Assembly: GCF_026210795.1 (NCBI RefSeq)
Contig: NC_089432.1
Coordinates: 4,774,001-4,838,000, forward strand
DNA: 64,000 nt
Origin: Rhizophagus irregularis
Lineage: Eukaryota; Glomeromycota; Glomeromycetes; Glomerales; Glomeraceae
Direction of reading: 5' to 3'
Shown here: piece after piece, positions 10,863 through 22,555 of the stretch
How the letters are laid out: each line of letters begins with the position of its first letter
Position numbering within the stretch: position 1 is the stretch's first letter
The notes under the pieces: model-generated
Databases searched by the model: none
Seen by the model: only the letters and a program-made list of their open reading frames with translations
Told to the model about the DNA's origin: nothing
Translations under genes and position numbers: made by a program

Positions 10863-12531
10863 TAGTAGTAATTATTTTTTGTATTATCTAAATTTATGGA
10901 TGGTAAGATTATGGTGTGATGGTGTATTCTTTTTTGTTTATAAACTATTTACCTAAAATGAACTTGTGATATTATAATTGATTACTATTATTAAAGTAAA
11001 TATAGTAGATAATTGGAAATTTATGATATGTTTTTCTATTTATGAGTAATAAAAAAAATGTGTAAGTTGATTTTTTTAGAAATAGTTAAAGAACATTTTT
11101 TTAGCTATTTAATATATTTTCATAGAATAAAGGAATAGCATTCAAATTTTAATATATTATAGAGTACTTTTTAAATTATGGTCATAATGATTTAATAAAT
11201 AAGAAATTCAATTTGTTGTAATATTATGCATAAGAATGTTTTATAAATGTATTTAGTGCTTTTATATAAATATATATTTTTATTTATTTATTTATTTTTA
11301 ATTTATTATGATCTATAAATTTTTTATTATTTAATTACTACATATTTTGGTTTAAATAAAATGGTCTAATTATATGCTTGTAATGGTCTGGAAAATGGCA
11401 AAGGTTCAGATGCTTTTACTTCCAATCTTTAATATTCCTTAATCATAAATTTCATAATAAAAAAAAATGATTTATCCTAGAAGTGGAATAACTTACCAAT
11501 CTTCTGCAATTCTATTAATAAAAAAGATAATTAGCCAATAATTATTTGTAATTAAACAATAATCAGATAACTATTGTTGTTTATGATGATTAATGATAAT
11601 TATGGAAATTGAACAATAGGTACAATAGATGTTCTTCAAAAAATTATTTAATAAATATTTCACTTAACTGATTTGTCGCAGTATTATCCATCTGATGATC
11701 TTTCTATTTCAAGTTAGTGGAGTTTAGTTTTTCCGAATTTGGTCATACCATTTTTAGTATTTTTTTTTAAAAAAAATAAAAAAAAAAAAATTTATAATAA
11801 TTATTATTTAATTATTATCACTAATAAATAATAATTATTAGAAAAAAATATAGTGAATCTATAGGTATATAAGCATTCCTCCTAAATCTTAATTAATTAA
11901 TTAATAATTATATAAATAAATGTATATATTTTTATAATTATAAAATTGAAGTAGAAATCAATATAGAAATTTATATAAGAATTTAAAAAAATATCATTTT
12001 GTTTGATCATAAAATATAATAAACTAATTTGCAAAAAGTTAATAAATAACATATAAATTACAGTATTAAAATAGTATTTTTAATTTAAAAGTATTTTTTT
12101 TATAATCATAATAATAAAAGTATAGTAGGAAATAAAAAATGATTAAAAAATTATAACTTACTATAGAATATCACTAGAAATTTTACTATCCAAATTTAGC
12201 TTAATTTTCCCAAAATTGATTATACTATTTTAGTATTGGTGAAGTCATATTTATGACAACACATTTGTTTTTTAAATTAATTAATTAATTAATAATTAAT
12301 AATTAATAATCAATAATTACGAAAAAATATGATTGTTTTAATTGTATTTTTTTTTATAATATTTATATTTACTAAAAATAATTACTAATTACTAATAAAT
12401 TATTAATCATTATTTTTAAACAAATAGTTAAACAAATAGTAAAATCTACACATATATAAACAACCGTTGTTCGCAAAAAAAAAAAAAAATCGCAAAACAG
12501 ATTTATAAAACATAAAACATATTATAAAACA

Positions 12532-12579
12532 GATATAGAAATCGATATAGAAATCGATATAGAAATCAATATAGAAATC
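12532..12579. repeat. 12-bp microsatellite, four units
   Basis: Four consecutive units of gatatagaaatc; the last has a instead of g at the first position. Confidence 0.8.
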
Positions 12580-13218
12580 AACATATAAAACATATACCAT
12601 AAAAGGAGATTTTTTTTGAAAAAGGAAATCATTTATTACACCAAATGATCCAGCAGTTCGGTAAACAATATGAAAAAATACACTTTAAGGTGGCACAAAA
12701 TTTTAACAGACCGTCCTTTATTATAGTATGTTAATTAATAAACGATTTTACTTAATAAAATTAATAACTTTACAAACATAATGTATATAAATATAAATAT
12801 TTTTTTAGACTATTAATTATTTGTCAGAAGTTCCCACCATTTGTTAAACGTTCGCTTTTTAATAATTATATAATTTTTTGGCTAAAAACTGAAAGTATAT
12901 TACTTCCACGAGAATTTTGGTAAAGTAATAGTAAATATTATTTTGGCGGGTAAAGCCATGTTGTAGTGACATAGGTATATGCAAAGTATTCAAACGAAAT
13001 TTTTGAACACAATTTATAATAAAAAAAAATACTAGTAATATTTGTTTACATGAAAATTTAAAATTTTCGCTTTATATATAAAATATGTTGCTAAATACTA
13101 CCATCTATTCTTCATATATACAATTATTTTATAAAGGTAGTGCTTAAGAATATGAATTAACTATTTAAGCAAATTTGATTGTTTAGAAAAAGATAGATTC
13201 TAGATTCTCATGAATTTT

Positions 13219-13236
13219 GTAGTCCTAGAATGACAT
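13219..13236. promoter_or_regulatory. 3'-flank motif shared with K4 and K5
   Basis: gtagtcctagaatgacat lies about 210 bases beyond the K1 stop. It matches gtagttctagaacgacat at 55678-55695 and 58738-58755, each about 200 bases beyond the K5 and K6 stops respectively. It may be a 3' processing element or simply part of the duplicated unit. Confidence 0.35.
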
Positions 13237-13446
13237 TTTATTTCAAAAGTAAAAGGATGTATTTTTAATAAATTTAATAATCTTTCTCATAGAATTTATT
13301 ATTATTATTAATATTAAGTCTATATTTATTATACTCTAGAATATTATACTAACTATTTAATAAATGAATAGAAAAAAAAATAATGTAACAAAACTACAAC
13401 AAATTTAAATAACTTTGTAAAAAAAAAAGAATTTATTATAAATTAT

Positions 13447-15881
13447 TTACTTTTTTTGAAGTATTTCTAATTTATTTTGTGCATCCGGGTTTCCTTGACT
13501 GGCAGATTTTTCATACCAACGAATTGCTTCGTTCATATCTTTTGTAATTCCTCTTCCATGTTCATATATATCTGCAAGATTATATTGTGCCAACATATTT
13601 CCTGAATTTGCTGATTTTCGATATAATTCAATTGCTTTTCGCTTATCAACTTTAGTTCCAATACCATTATAATAACAATATCCTAACATTGCTATTCCAC
13701 CTAAATATTCTCCTTCAGCTGATCGCTTATACAATTCAAAAGCTTTATTATAGTCTTTTTCAACACCATATCCATCTTTATAACATCTACCTAAATTATG
13801 CATTGCTACTATATTTCCATTATTTGAAGCTTTTTCATACCAATATAAAGACTTTCTTAAATCTTGTTTAATACCTAGTATTCCATTTTCATAAAAATAT
13901 CCAATTAATACTTGACCCATAGCTGATTCTTTATTAGCCACTTTTTCATAAAATATAAAAGCTTTTTTTATATCTTTTTTAGTTCCATATCCATATTGAT
14001 AACATTCACTAACAAAAAATTGTGCTAATAAGTGATCTTTTTCTGATGCATTAATAAATAAGTTAAATGCTTTCTTATTATCTTTATTTTTTTCAATTCC
14101 AAAGTAATTAAAATATCCAAGTAAAAAAATGGAATTTGAAGTATTTTGATTATTTAATAACCAATTATAAAATTTTTTTGATTTAGTATTGGAATTATTA
14201 AAATATTCAATAACTTTCTCTTTTACTAATTTTGCTTCAATTCCTTTATTTAATGATTTAAAAATTAAATCATTTGTTTCATCAACAGTTACGTTAAAAT
14301 TTCTTTCGATTGAAATTTTCTCTGGTTTATTTGACTCTACTATAGTATCAATTTCTTTTATATTATTTAAATCAAAATTTTGAATAAATTGAGATAATTC
14401 TCCTTGTGAATTTTGTGATTCTGACTTATTGACACTTGAAATGGAACGTGATTTAAAAAATTTTGAATTTTGTGATTCTGACTTATTGACACTTGAAATG
14501 GAACGTGATTTAAAATCTTTTGAGTTTTGTGATTCTAACTTATTAACTCTTGAAATGGAACGTGATTTAAAATCTTTTGAGTTTGGTGATTCTGACTTAT
14601 TGACTCTTGAAATGGAACGTGATTTTGAGTTTTTGCCCGATAATCGAGGATTTTCTGTTTTCGTAATTATTGCTTTTAACAAATCAACTACTTCATTTAT
14701 GGTTGGACGATTATCTGGTTCACCATCCCAACATTCTAAAAAATAAATATAATTTAATATTAGCTAAAATAATATTTTAAATCATAATTAAATTTAAAAT
14801 TTTACTTACTGGTATAAATACTTTCATATTTTACAAGTGTGCCAGGGACAACAGTTTCTCTTTGACCTCGAAAAATGTTCAAAGCCAGGCAAATATCATA
14901 ACTTTTATCTTCAACATAAAAAGGAGGTTTTCCACTGGATATTTCCCATAATAATACGCCAACACTGTAAACATCACTTTTTTCATTTAATGAAGACATT
15001 TGTGATGGGTTATTGCCAAAGATTTTCGGATCAATATAAGGAACACTTCCAAATAATTTAGATTGAATATTGGATGATGCTCCAATTCTTTTTGACAATC
15101 CAAAATCTGCTAATTTGATTGTGTTGTTACGGACTAATATATTACCGGAGTGCTATTTAAAAAAATATATATATTAAATTAAGTAATGCAAAGTATAATA
15201 ATTTATTGACCATTAAATAATGTTAAAATATTTTACCAAATCACGATGCACTATTTCTTCACCATGTAAGCATGATACGGCACAAGATAACTGGTACGCC
15301 ATATTATATTTGTCATCCCAAGTGAGGTTACTAAAGTTTTTTTTCAAATAACTTCGAAGACTACCACCATCGGCGTATTCCATCACTAATAAATAATTAT
15401 GATTATTTTCTAAATAAATAAAATAAAAAAATCATTAAAATGAATTTTTACAATTAAAAGAATAATATATTTATTAAAGTAACTATATAATACCTGACTC
15501 AAGTTTTGATATTCCAAGGCAACGAATAATATTATCATGAAAGTCAACTTCACGTTGATTTTTTAACTAAATAAAATTGAAATTTTTCGAAATAAATATT
15601 TTGAGTTTAAAATCATGGACGAAAAAAAAAAAAGGTATTATACGCTAAATTACCTCACGAACGATTTCTTCCATAGTGACGTTATCAAGAACAAAAAAAG
15701 ATTTTATCGCCAATGGTTTTTCTAAATCTTTCCAATTAGCACGATATACTTTTCCAAAACCTCCGGCACCAATTTGTTCAATATTCTTAAATTCTTTGTA
15801 TTCGTAAAATTTTATAAGTTTATTGTCGACAGCTTCCTCAATCCAAGTAGTCGATTCATTAATATTTTTTGTACCAGACAT
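13447..15881 (-). CDS. K1: TKL-type protein kinase fused to Sel1-like repeats, about 701 aa
   Basis: Five exons by my splicing: 15881-15654, 15566-15494, 15409-15237, 15152-14810 and 14735-13447. All have GT-AG introns and phases add up to one open frame. The kinase domain spans about residues 32-300: glycine loop GAGGFGKV (38-45), lysine in AIK (K60), HRDL (155-158) followed by HSGN (N162), DFG (174-176), and the C-lobe CWDGEPDNRPT. Catalytic residues look intact. Next come four tandem 19-residue Ser-rich repeats (KSRSISRVNKSES type, about 310-385), then about six Sel1-like repeats (about 470-690) with signatures such as YGYGTKKDIKKAF. Sel1 repeats form helical scaffolds, so the likely role is a cytosolic signalling kinase with a built-in docking platform. 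The 5' flank carries a minisatellite and the shared upstream motif. The best-preserved member of its family here. Confidence 0.85.
14398..14625 (-). repeat. In-frame 57-bp repeat, four units, inside K1
   Basis: Encodes four copies of a 19-residue unit (KSRSISRVNKSESPNSKDF and variants) between the kinase domain and the Sel1 repeats. Basic and Ser-rich, so a plausible phosphorylated linker. K4, K5 and K6 lack it. Confidence 0.9.
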
Positions 15882-15989
15882 ATTTAATAATAAAATTCGA
15901 CAGAAAAGTTTTTAAAAACAATAAAATTGAACGGTCAAAGTTGTAAAATTTATTGAGTATGTTAAAAAAGAAAACTGAAAGAGGAACAA

Positions 15990-16275
15990 TTTAAATAACC
16001 CTTTTATAACAGATTTTTCCAATTATCGTCACAAACAAATAAAAAAGAAACTGATAGGAACAACGAAATAACCTATTTGTAATAAAATTTCTCCATGAAC
16101 AAGAAATGAATATCCCCTTTGTGACAGATTTGTTATTGTCACGAACAAGGGAAAAAGGAGGAACAACGAAAATAATCCTTTGTAACACATTTCTCTGATT
16201 ATTTTCGCAAACAAGGAAGGAGGAACAATAATAATAACCCTTTGTAACAGAATATCGTCGCACAACTTTCCTGTC
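15990..16275. repeat. Imperfect minisatellite upstream of K1
   Basis: Four to five diverged units of about 60-70 bases, with the pattern aacccttttgtaacagatt...gtcacaaacaaggaa...ggaggaacaacga. It separates the K1 start from the upstream motif. Protein-like frames seen here are translations of the repeat. Confidence 0.7.
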
Positions 16276-16285
16276 TATCATTAGC

Positions 16286-16305
16286 CGCAGTACCGCAGTA
16301 ATGAC
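16286..16305 (-). promoter_or_regulatory. Upstream motif of K1, shared with K6
   Basis: cgcagtaccgcagtaatgac, about 405 bases before the K1 ATG. It differs at one of 20 positions from the motif 159 bases before the K6 ATG; looser versions precede K4 and K5. The extra distance at K1 is taken up by the minisatellite. Function is inferred from position only. Confidence 0.4.
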
Positions 16306-16972
16306 AAACTACCATTAATACGAGGCCCATCAAAGATGGAACCGCCACGCCTTTTAATTTCCAGAAGCCGTTTGGCTCAGCCTTGTTGACTAAACTATTA
16401 AAGTGGAATCCTAAAGGTAAGGTAAGAAAAATAAAAAAAAATTCATCCTATTAACTATTACTTGTTTATCTTTCGCCAAAAGTGCCACACGTAAATGTTG
16501 CCAGGTATGGAGGCGCCAGGTGTGTATAGGGATTACCGCTTTATTATTAAGTTTTATAAAAGGCTAAAGAAGTATGATGCTGCTACTTTGATAATATCAA
16601 GCACAATATCAAGCGACGCGACGATCGCGACGTTTCCTAAAAGTGTGATCAACGATCAGCAAATTTCCAACACGTGACATTTAACCATACGTCAAATATC
16701 CCTTATGACAGATCAGTTTGAATCTTCGCTAGCGAATTTGAGATGAAAACCTGAGAATCGTTATATCGAAAGCTGAAAATTTATTCTGATCAGACATTTC
16801 GAATCCTACGTTGTTGGGTGTTATGGAGGTTATATTTTCCATTTGGATGACTTTCTTTCAAGCGGTTGCCTGATTCTATAATGTTTTTATTCGGTAATCA
16901 TATAATGTTATCTCACAAATTAATGCAATGAAGTGTTTTTAAAATAGTCGTAAGAAATAAAATCCAAGGCGA
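16306..16972. other. Intergenic, no gene seen
   Basis: Less AT-rich than average, with short open stretches (for example 16495-16677) but no family match or splice-supported frame. Flanks the left end of the long inverted-repeat element. Confidence 0.4.
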
Positions 16973-17221
16973 CCTATAAAAAAATTGGATACGTTTTTTA
17001 TATGGTTTTTATACGATTTTTTGTCCTTAGAAATAACGTATCATAATAGGATACGGAAAAATGCACAATTCCGTATCACTAAAAATACGGAATTCATATG
17101 GAATTTACATGATTTGATCACTGATTTTATCACGAAATTTATACGATTTGGTCACTGAATTTACTATTTGTATTACAGTTTACTATAATTATATTTACAT
17201 AAATCTAATTTTACTTTATTA

Positions 17222-17613
17222 TTGCTGTTTTCTAATTACTGTGATCTAACATTATTTAATAAAAAAAAAAATTTTTGAGAAAATATGTGAAAATAAAAAT
17301 TTTATTGCATTTTCAAATAAAGGAGGTATGATTATAAGCTGAAAATTACAATTTTAAGAAAAAATTTTCAATTTTTAAATAAGTTTACTTATAAGTAACT
17401 TTTTAAATTTTGTGTAACAAATCGTTTTTTAAAAAGTTATTTATAAGCAAACTTATTTAAAAATTGAAAATTTTTTCTTAAAATTATAATTTTAGTTTAT
17501 AATCAAACCTCCTTTATTTGAAAATGCAATAAAATTTTTATTTTCACATATTTTCTCAAAAATTTTTTTTTTTTATTAAATAATGTTAGATCACAGTAAT
17601 TAGAAAACAGCAA
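17222..17613. mobile_element. Nested 392-bp fold-back element with TA flanks
   Basis: Nearly a full-length palindrome centred near 17417. The ends read ttgctgttttctaattactg, and the last bases are its reverse complement. It is flanked on both sides by TA. The corresponding site in the right arm of the host element is uninterrupted (ctttattaaattaaat), which confirms an insertion with TA duplication, as for Tc1/mariner-type MITEs. No coding capacity. Confidence 0.85.
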
Positions 17614-18543
17614 TAAATTAAATAAAAAATAAAAAATAAACAAAATACAAATACATTATGAAAATTCCCTCCTTATTAAGGCCACCTATTGCAACCAAAA
17701 TTATCTATAAGTTCAGGTTCATTTGGAGTCAAACAACCTAAAAGAACAAAAAAAAAGATTGGAAACAAAACCCCCCCTCATATAGTATCTGCAATCGTCC
17801 AAGTCACCAAAGGTCAGCATTCCTACAAAAAAAGAAAGAGAACTCCAGAATGTCTGACCTACATAAAAGAAAAGAATTATGAGGCGTCTAATGAAAAAGA
17901 AACCAAAACAACAAAATAAATCCAAAACTGACCTACAAAAAAAGAAGACTCTGAAGCAACAAAACTGAAACAACCTACAAGAAGAAAAGAATCTGAACCC
18001 AACTTACAAAAAAAAAAAAAAAAGAAAATTTGAACTGACCTAAAAAAAGAAAAAAAATCCTGAACAATCCTACAAAAAGGAAAGGACTCCCAAACTGATC
18101 TACAAAAAAACTGAATCTTCTCACAAAAAAAAATCTGCTGGCGGGACCAATGATTTTGTTTAAATAGAAAAATTTAGTATTATAATGTAATACTAAGTAA
18201 ATTAAAGATGGTTACAGTAGTTTTTGTTTATAATTAGAATTTAATATGATAATAATTAGTCAACAAAAAATAATAAAATGATATGTATACATTATGTTCC
18301 CTATAAGAAATCTGTATATGGAATGGATACGTTTTGTATACATTTTATGTACGTTTCTATAGATTCCGTATACAAATTCCGTATATTTAATAAGAAATTC
18401 ATTTTTGAACATTTTTTTAAAAAACTAACGTATACGAAATGTATACGGAAAAAATTAATAATGTGGGAATGTATACGGAATTTTTAAACTTAATATTTTA
18501 GAAAATAATTTTACAATCATCCCGTATCATAACACGTGATCAC

Positions 18544-18732
18544 GTGATTGTTTATTGTTTTGTTATGGTACGTTTTTTTGTTTTTAAAACACTAAAAGAT
18601 TTGTTGGTTGCCGATCGTACTAAAATAGAAAAGCTTGATTTGAAAAGTATTTATATAATCAGCAAATCAATACCAAAGATGGGGGATCAGCATCTTAAAA
18701 TGGAAATCACTCAAAAACTAATCTTATGTTAA
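18544..18732 (+). CDS. Short ORF inside the long inverted-repeat element
   Basis: A 62-codon frame whose second half has ordinary protein composition (LKDLLVADRTKIEKL, SIPKMGDQHLKMEITQKL), unlike the surrounding DNA. No splice partners or family were recognised. It may be a leftover exon of the element's own gene or captured host sequence. Real coding status is doubtful. Confidence 0.2.
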   Translation: MIVYCFVMVRFFVFKTLKDLLVADRTKIEKLDLKSIYIISKSIPKMGDQHLKMEITQKLILC

Positions 18733-19087
18733 CGTTAAGTTAACGTTAACCTATCATGACATGTCAATCATTTCAAGTCATAACAATAACGTGACGCTCC
18801 ACCCACCCACCCATAGGGTGATATTGCACTTATATAGAATGATCTTTCTTGCTTAATAATTATGGGATAAAATTTTTAGCAAATCATGTGAAAACTAAAT
18901 AATTTTTTTGTTAGCCAAAAATGATCAACAACCGGATGACAAATTTTAATATTATGTAAATAAACAATTTGTTTGTATTATTACTTATTTAAATATAGAT
19001 ACATTTTTTTTTTATTTTGAACAAAAAAATAAACAATAATCAAATGGTAAATTTTCATTATCGTCGTCATTACATTATCGTTATAAT

Positions 19088-20166
19088 TAAAGTTGCCTGC
19101 CGAAATTAGGGAGTTTCGGCATGTCAAAATTGTCAAAACTATTTTGACATGTCAAAATTGTCGAAACCTAAAAATATTACATTTCACGTAATAATTCGAC
19201 GTCCAATGATCGTAGAAAGATGCACCATAGCTCGTTGGAATCGTCTCATAACGACGAGTCGAATGGTAGTTAAATCGTCTTTCTACGATCACTGGATGCC
19301 GAGATAATAGACGAAACGTCAAACGGCGCAGTAGCGCAAAATACAAAATGCCGATTTTTGACGTTTCGCTTAATATCTCGGCATCCAATGATTGTAGAAA
19401 GATGCACCATAGCTCGTTGGAATCGTCTCATAACGACAAGTCAAATGGTGGTTAGATCGTCTTTCTACGATCACTGGATGCCGAGATATTGAGCGAAATG
19501 TCAAAAATCGGCATTTTGTATTTTGCGCTACTGCGCCGTTTGACGTTTCGTCTATTATCTCGGCATCCAATGATCGTAGAAAGATGATTTAACCGCCATT
19601 CGACTCGTCGTTATGAGACGATTCCAACGAGCTATGGTGCATCTTTCTACGATCATTGGATGCCGAGTTATTAAGTGAAACGTCAAATGGCGCAGTATCG
19701 CAAAATACAAAATGCTGATTTTTGACGTTTCGCTCAATATCTCGGCATCCAGTGATCGTAGAAAGACGATCTAACCACCATTCGACTCGTCGTTATGAGA
19801 CGATTCCAACGAGCTATGGTGCATCTTTCTACGATCATTGGATGCCGAGTTATTAAGTGAAACGTCAAATGGCGCAGTATCGCAAAATACAAAATGCTGA
19901 TTTTTGACGTTTCGCTCAATATCTCGGCATCCAGTGATCGTAGAAAGACGATCTAACCACCATTCGACTCGTCGTTACGAGACGATCCCAACGAGCTATG
20001 GTGCATCTTTCTACGATCATTGGATGCCGAGTTATTACGTGAAACGTAATATGTTTGGGTTTCGACAATTTTGACATGTCGAAACTATTTCGGCATTTCG
20101 GCATTTCTACAGGTTTTAGTTTCGACATTTCGACAATAGCCTGTAGAGTTTTGGCAGGCAACTTTA
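19088..20166. mobile_element. hAT-like MITE, 1.08 kb, with perfect 8-bp target duplication
   Basis: Terminal inverted repeats TAAAGTTGCCTGCC at 19088 and GGCAGGCAACTTTA ending at 20166. The identical octamer GTTATAAT stands immediately outside both ends (19080-19087 and 20167-20174); an 8-bp duplication is the hallmark of hAT transposition. The inside consists of palindromic units and has no transposase, so it depends on a transposase elsewhere. The perfect duplication suggests fairly recent insertion. Confidence 0.9.
19197..20034. repeat. Five palindromic units, period about 181 bp, inside the MITE
   Basis: Each unit is an inverted repeat bounded by cggcatccaatgatcgtag and its complement, enclosing a strand-specific middle (caccatagctcgttgg). 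Units start near 19197, 19379, 19561, 19743 and 19925. The first two have the middle in one orientation and the last three in the other. Spacers of about 70 bases (gcgcagtagcgcaaaatac type) separate them. The minus-strand frames here are translations of the repeat. Confidence 0.9.
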
Positions 20167-20174
20167 GTTATAAT

Positions 20175-20740
20175 GCTATCATGAAAATTTTTTCAGGGTA
20201 GTAATTCTAAAAATGATTAACAATCAGATAATAAAATTGTTGTTTATTATAATGTTATCATAAAATTTTTTTTTTCTCAACAATTGGATGATAAAATTAA
20301 ATAAATGTTATATCAAGTAATTTTTTATTTTGAAACAAAACAATAAACAACAACTAAATGGTAAAATTTCATTATCATTGCCTTATTATTATGATATTCA
20401 GTTATCATAATTTTCCAGAACTAAAAATGATCAGCAATCGGATAGTAGAATTGTTTTATTACAATATAATCGTGAAAAATTTTTTTCCAGAGCCGTAATT
20501 CCAAAAATGATGATAGTAAATATTAAATAAATGCTTTATCAAGTAATAAACAATCTTTCTGTATTGTTATTTAAAGTTAATCACATATTCTGATATATAT
20601 ATTTTTTTATTTTTAAACCAAAAAATAAACAACAATCAAGATAATTAACCTTAAAATGATTAACAAGTGAAATAACTAAGCCAAAAATGATTAACAAGCA
20701 AAATAAACCGAAAATGATCATCCTTTACCAAATGAGAAAA
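20175..20740. repeat. Diverged repeat blocks around the MITE
   Basis: Blocks starting aaaatgatcaacaatcggat, followed by aaacaataaacaacaa and aaatggtaaaatttcatta, recur near 18918, 20212, 20424 and 20506 and, shortened, at 20650-20720. This shows that the interior of the larger element was itself built of old tandem copies before the MITE entered one of them. Confidence 0.5.
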
Positions 20741-21119
20741 AAATTATGTTAATAGCTAGTTAAGAGTAATTTCTCATTTTTTTTTATAGATATGTTAAAT
20801 ATAATCAAAAATTTTGCAAATAAAGTGAAAGTTATAGTTTGGCTAGAAAAGCCCGGCGAGCGAAGCGAGCCAAATGAAATTGCATCATCATAATAAATCA
20901 CATGAATATTTAATACACAATCACATGATCTACCAGTAATTTTTCCACCAGTTAAAATTTAGAAATTCTCTTTAAATCTTAAAAACTATTTATCATAATT
21001 ATGATCCTGTATGGTAGTATAAACCAACTTAATTAAAAAAAAGTCAGAATTATTACAGTTCTAATTATACTATGACTATAGCTCCCTGCCATGTTTAATG
21101 TTAACTTGTTTATATAAAC

Positions 21120-21540
21120 CCTTAACAATTACTTTGATCTTCCTTTTTATCTTTCCTTTCTTTTGTCTTTTGTTATTTTGTTTTTTTTTTTTATTTTAAA
21201 AAATTTTTCAGATTTTTTTTTCGTCACTCTCCTTTAAAAAATTTGTTTTCATCACTATCCTTTTAAAAAAAAATTTTTTTCGTCACTCCTTTAAAAAAAT
21301 TTTTTTTTGACTTTATTCTTTTATTCCCCACTCACCACCCTTTCCTTTTTTTTAAAAAAAAAATTTTCTTTTTATTCTTTATAAAAAATTTTTTATTTTT
21401 CTAACTTTGACATCCTCCCTTTTTTTTTAAAAAAATTTTTTTAACTCGTCACCCCTCTTTTTAAAGAAAAATATTTTTTTGATTTGTTCATTCACCACTC
21501 ACTACCCTTTCTTTTTTATTTATATTATCTCTTTTTTTTC
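21120..21540. repeat. Pyrimidine-rich tract with degenerate units
   Basis: Several copies of a cgtcactcctttaaaaaaattttttt-like word in a T/C-rich strand. Low complexity; no gene. Confidence 0.6.
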
Positions 21541-22555
21541 ATAGGCCAACAGGTTTTTTTTGAAAGTTTCTTTTTTCTTTTTTTTGTAAATTAGTTTGGG
21601 ATTCCTTTTCTTTTTGTAGGATGGTACAGGATTTTTTTCTTTTTTAGGTCAGTTCAAATTTTCTTTTTTCTTTGTAAGTTTGGTTCAGATTCTGGATTTT
21701 TTTCTTGTAAGTTGTTTTGGTTTCTTTTCATCAGACGTTTTATGATTCTTTTCTTTTATGTAGGTCAGACATTTTGGAGTTCTTTTTCTTTTTTGTAGGA
21801 ATACTGACCCTTGGTGACTTGGACGATTGCAGATACTATATGAGGGTGTTTTGGTTTCCGGTTAAGTTAAACATTCTCATGTTTCTTTTTTCTTTTTAGG
21901 TTTTTTGACTCTGAATGAATCTGAACATATTATAGATAATTTAGGTTGCAATAGGTGGTTTTGATAAGGAAGGGAATTTTAATAATGTATTTAATATATT
22001 TGTATTTGTTTAATTTTTAATTTATATTTAATTTAATAAAGTAGAATTAAATTTATGTAAATACAACTATAATAAACTGTAATATAATGGTAAATTCAGT
22101 AATAAAATCGTATAAATTTCATGATAAAATCAGTGATCAAATCATGTAAATTCCATACGAATCCCGTGTAAATTCCGTATCCAAACCATATTTTTAGTGA
22201 TACGGAATTGTGCATTTTTCCGTATCCTTTCATGATACGTTATTTCTAAGGAAAAAAAATCGTATAAAAACTTTATAAAAAACGTATCCGATTTTTTTAT
22301 AGGGGTTTATAATATTAGAATGATATAAATTATATTTACAATAATATATTAATGATTTGATGTTTGAATGTAGAATGAAATTAAAGAATTGTCAATAATT
22401 TTGTTTCATCACATATTTTTGTATATTAGATTGAATAAATTACACTTTGTCATTATTTTAAGCGTGATTTTTCAAAATTAAATTATATATTAGGCTTGTA
22501 AAAAATGAAAAAAATGCTAATATTTTAACTAAAATTTTTATTTTTTTCCTTATGG

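Larger units (their letters stand above)
10863..13446. other. Long AT-rich intergenic region
   Basis: Contains aattaatt-type runs (11880-12310), a 12-base microsatellite and no supported gene. The low-complexity frame at 12403-12600 is a translation of the microsatellite. Confidence 0.6.
16973..22303. mobile_element. 5.3 kb element with long terminal inverted repeats
   Basis: The left arm (16973 to about 18145) and the right arm (about 21540-22303) are reverse complements with scattered differences. Both begin cctataaaaaaat at the outside, followed by ggatacg. Both carry subterminal repeats around the words gatacgga and ccgtat. The inner part of each arm is a chain of degenerate ctacaaaaaagaa units. 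The left arm is longer because a separate element has inserted (17222-17613). The interior holds more gtatacggaat motifs (18280-18490), a short plus-strand frame (18544-18732, containing LLVADRTKIEKLDLK) and a hAT-like MITE. No transposase is recognised and no clean target duplication is seen, so it is probably non-autonomous; class unknown. Confidence 0.75.

Noticed and set aside
12403-12600. Minus-strand frame with repeated FYID
   Set aside because: Translation of the 12-bp microsatellite.
13689-14746. Plus-strand frames opposite K1
   Set aside because: Antisense shadows of the Sel1 and Ser-rich repeats.
17689-17973. Overlapping Lys-rich and Phe-rich frames in the left arm of the long element
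   Set aside because: Shadows of degenerate ctacaaaaaagaa repeats; the right arm shows the mirror-image frame.
19152-20161. Series of short minus-strand frames with repeated residues
   Set aside because: They are translations of the palindromic units inside the hAT-like MITE, one per unit.
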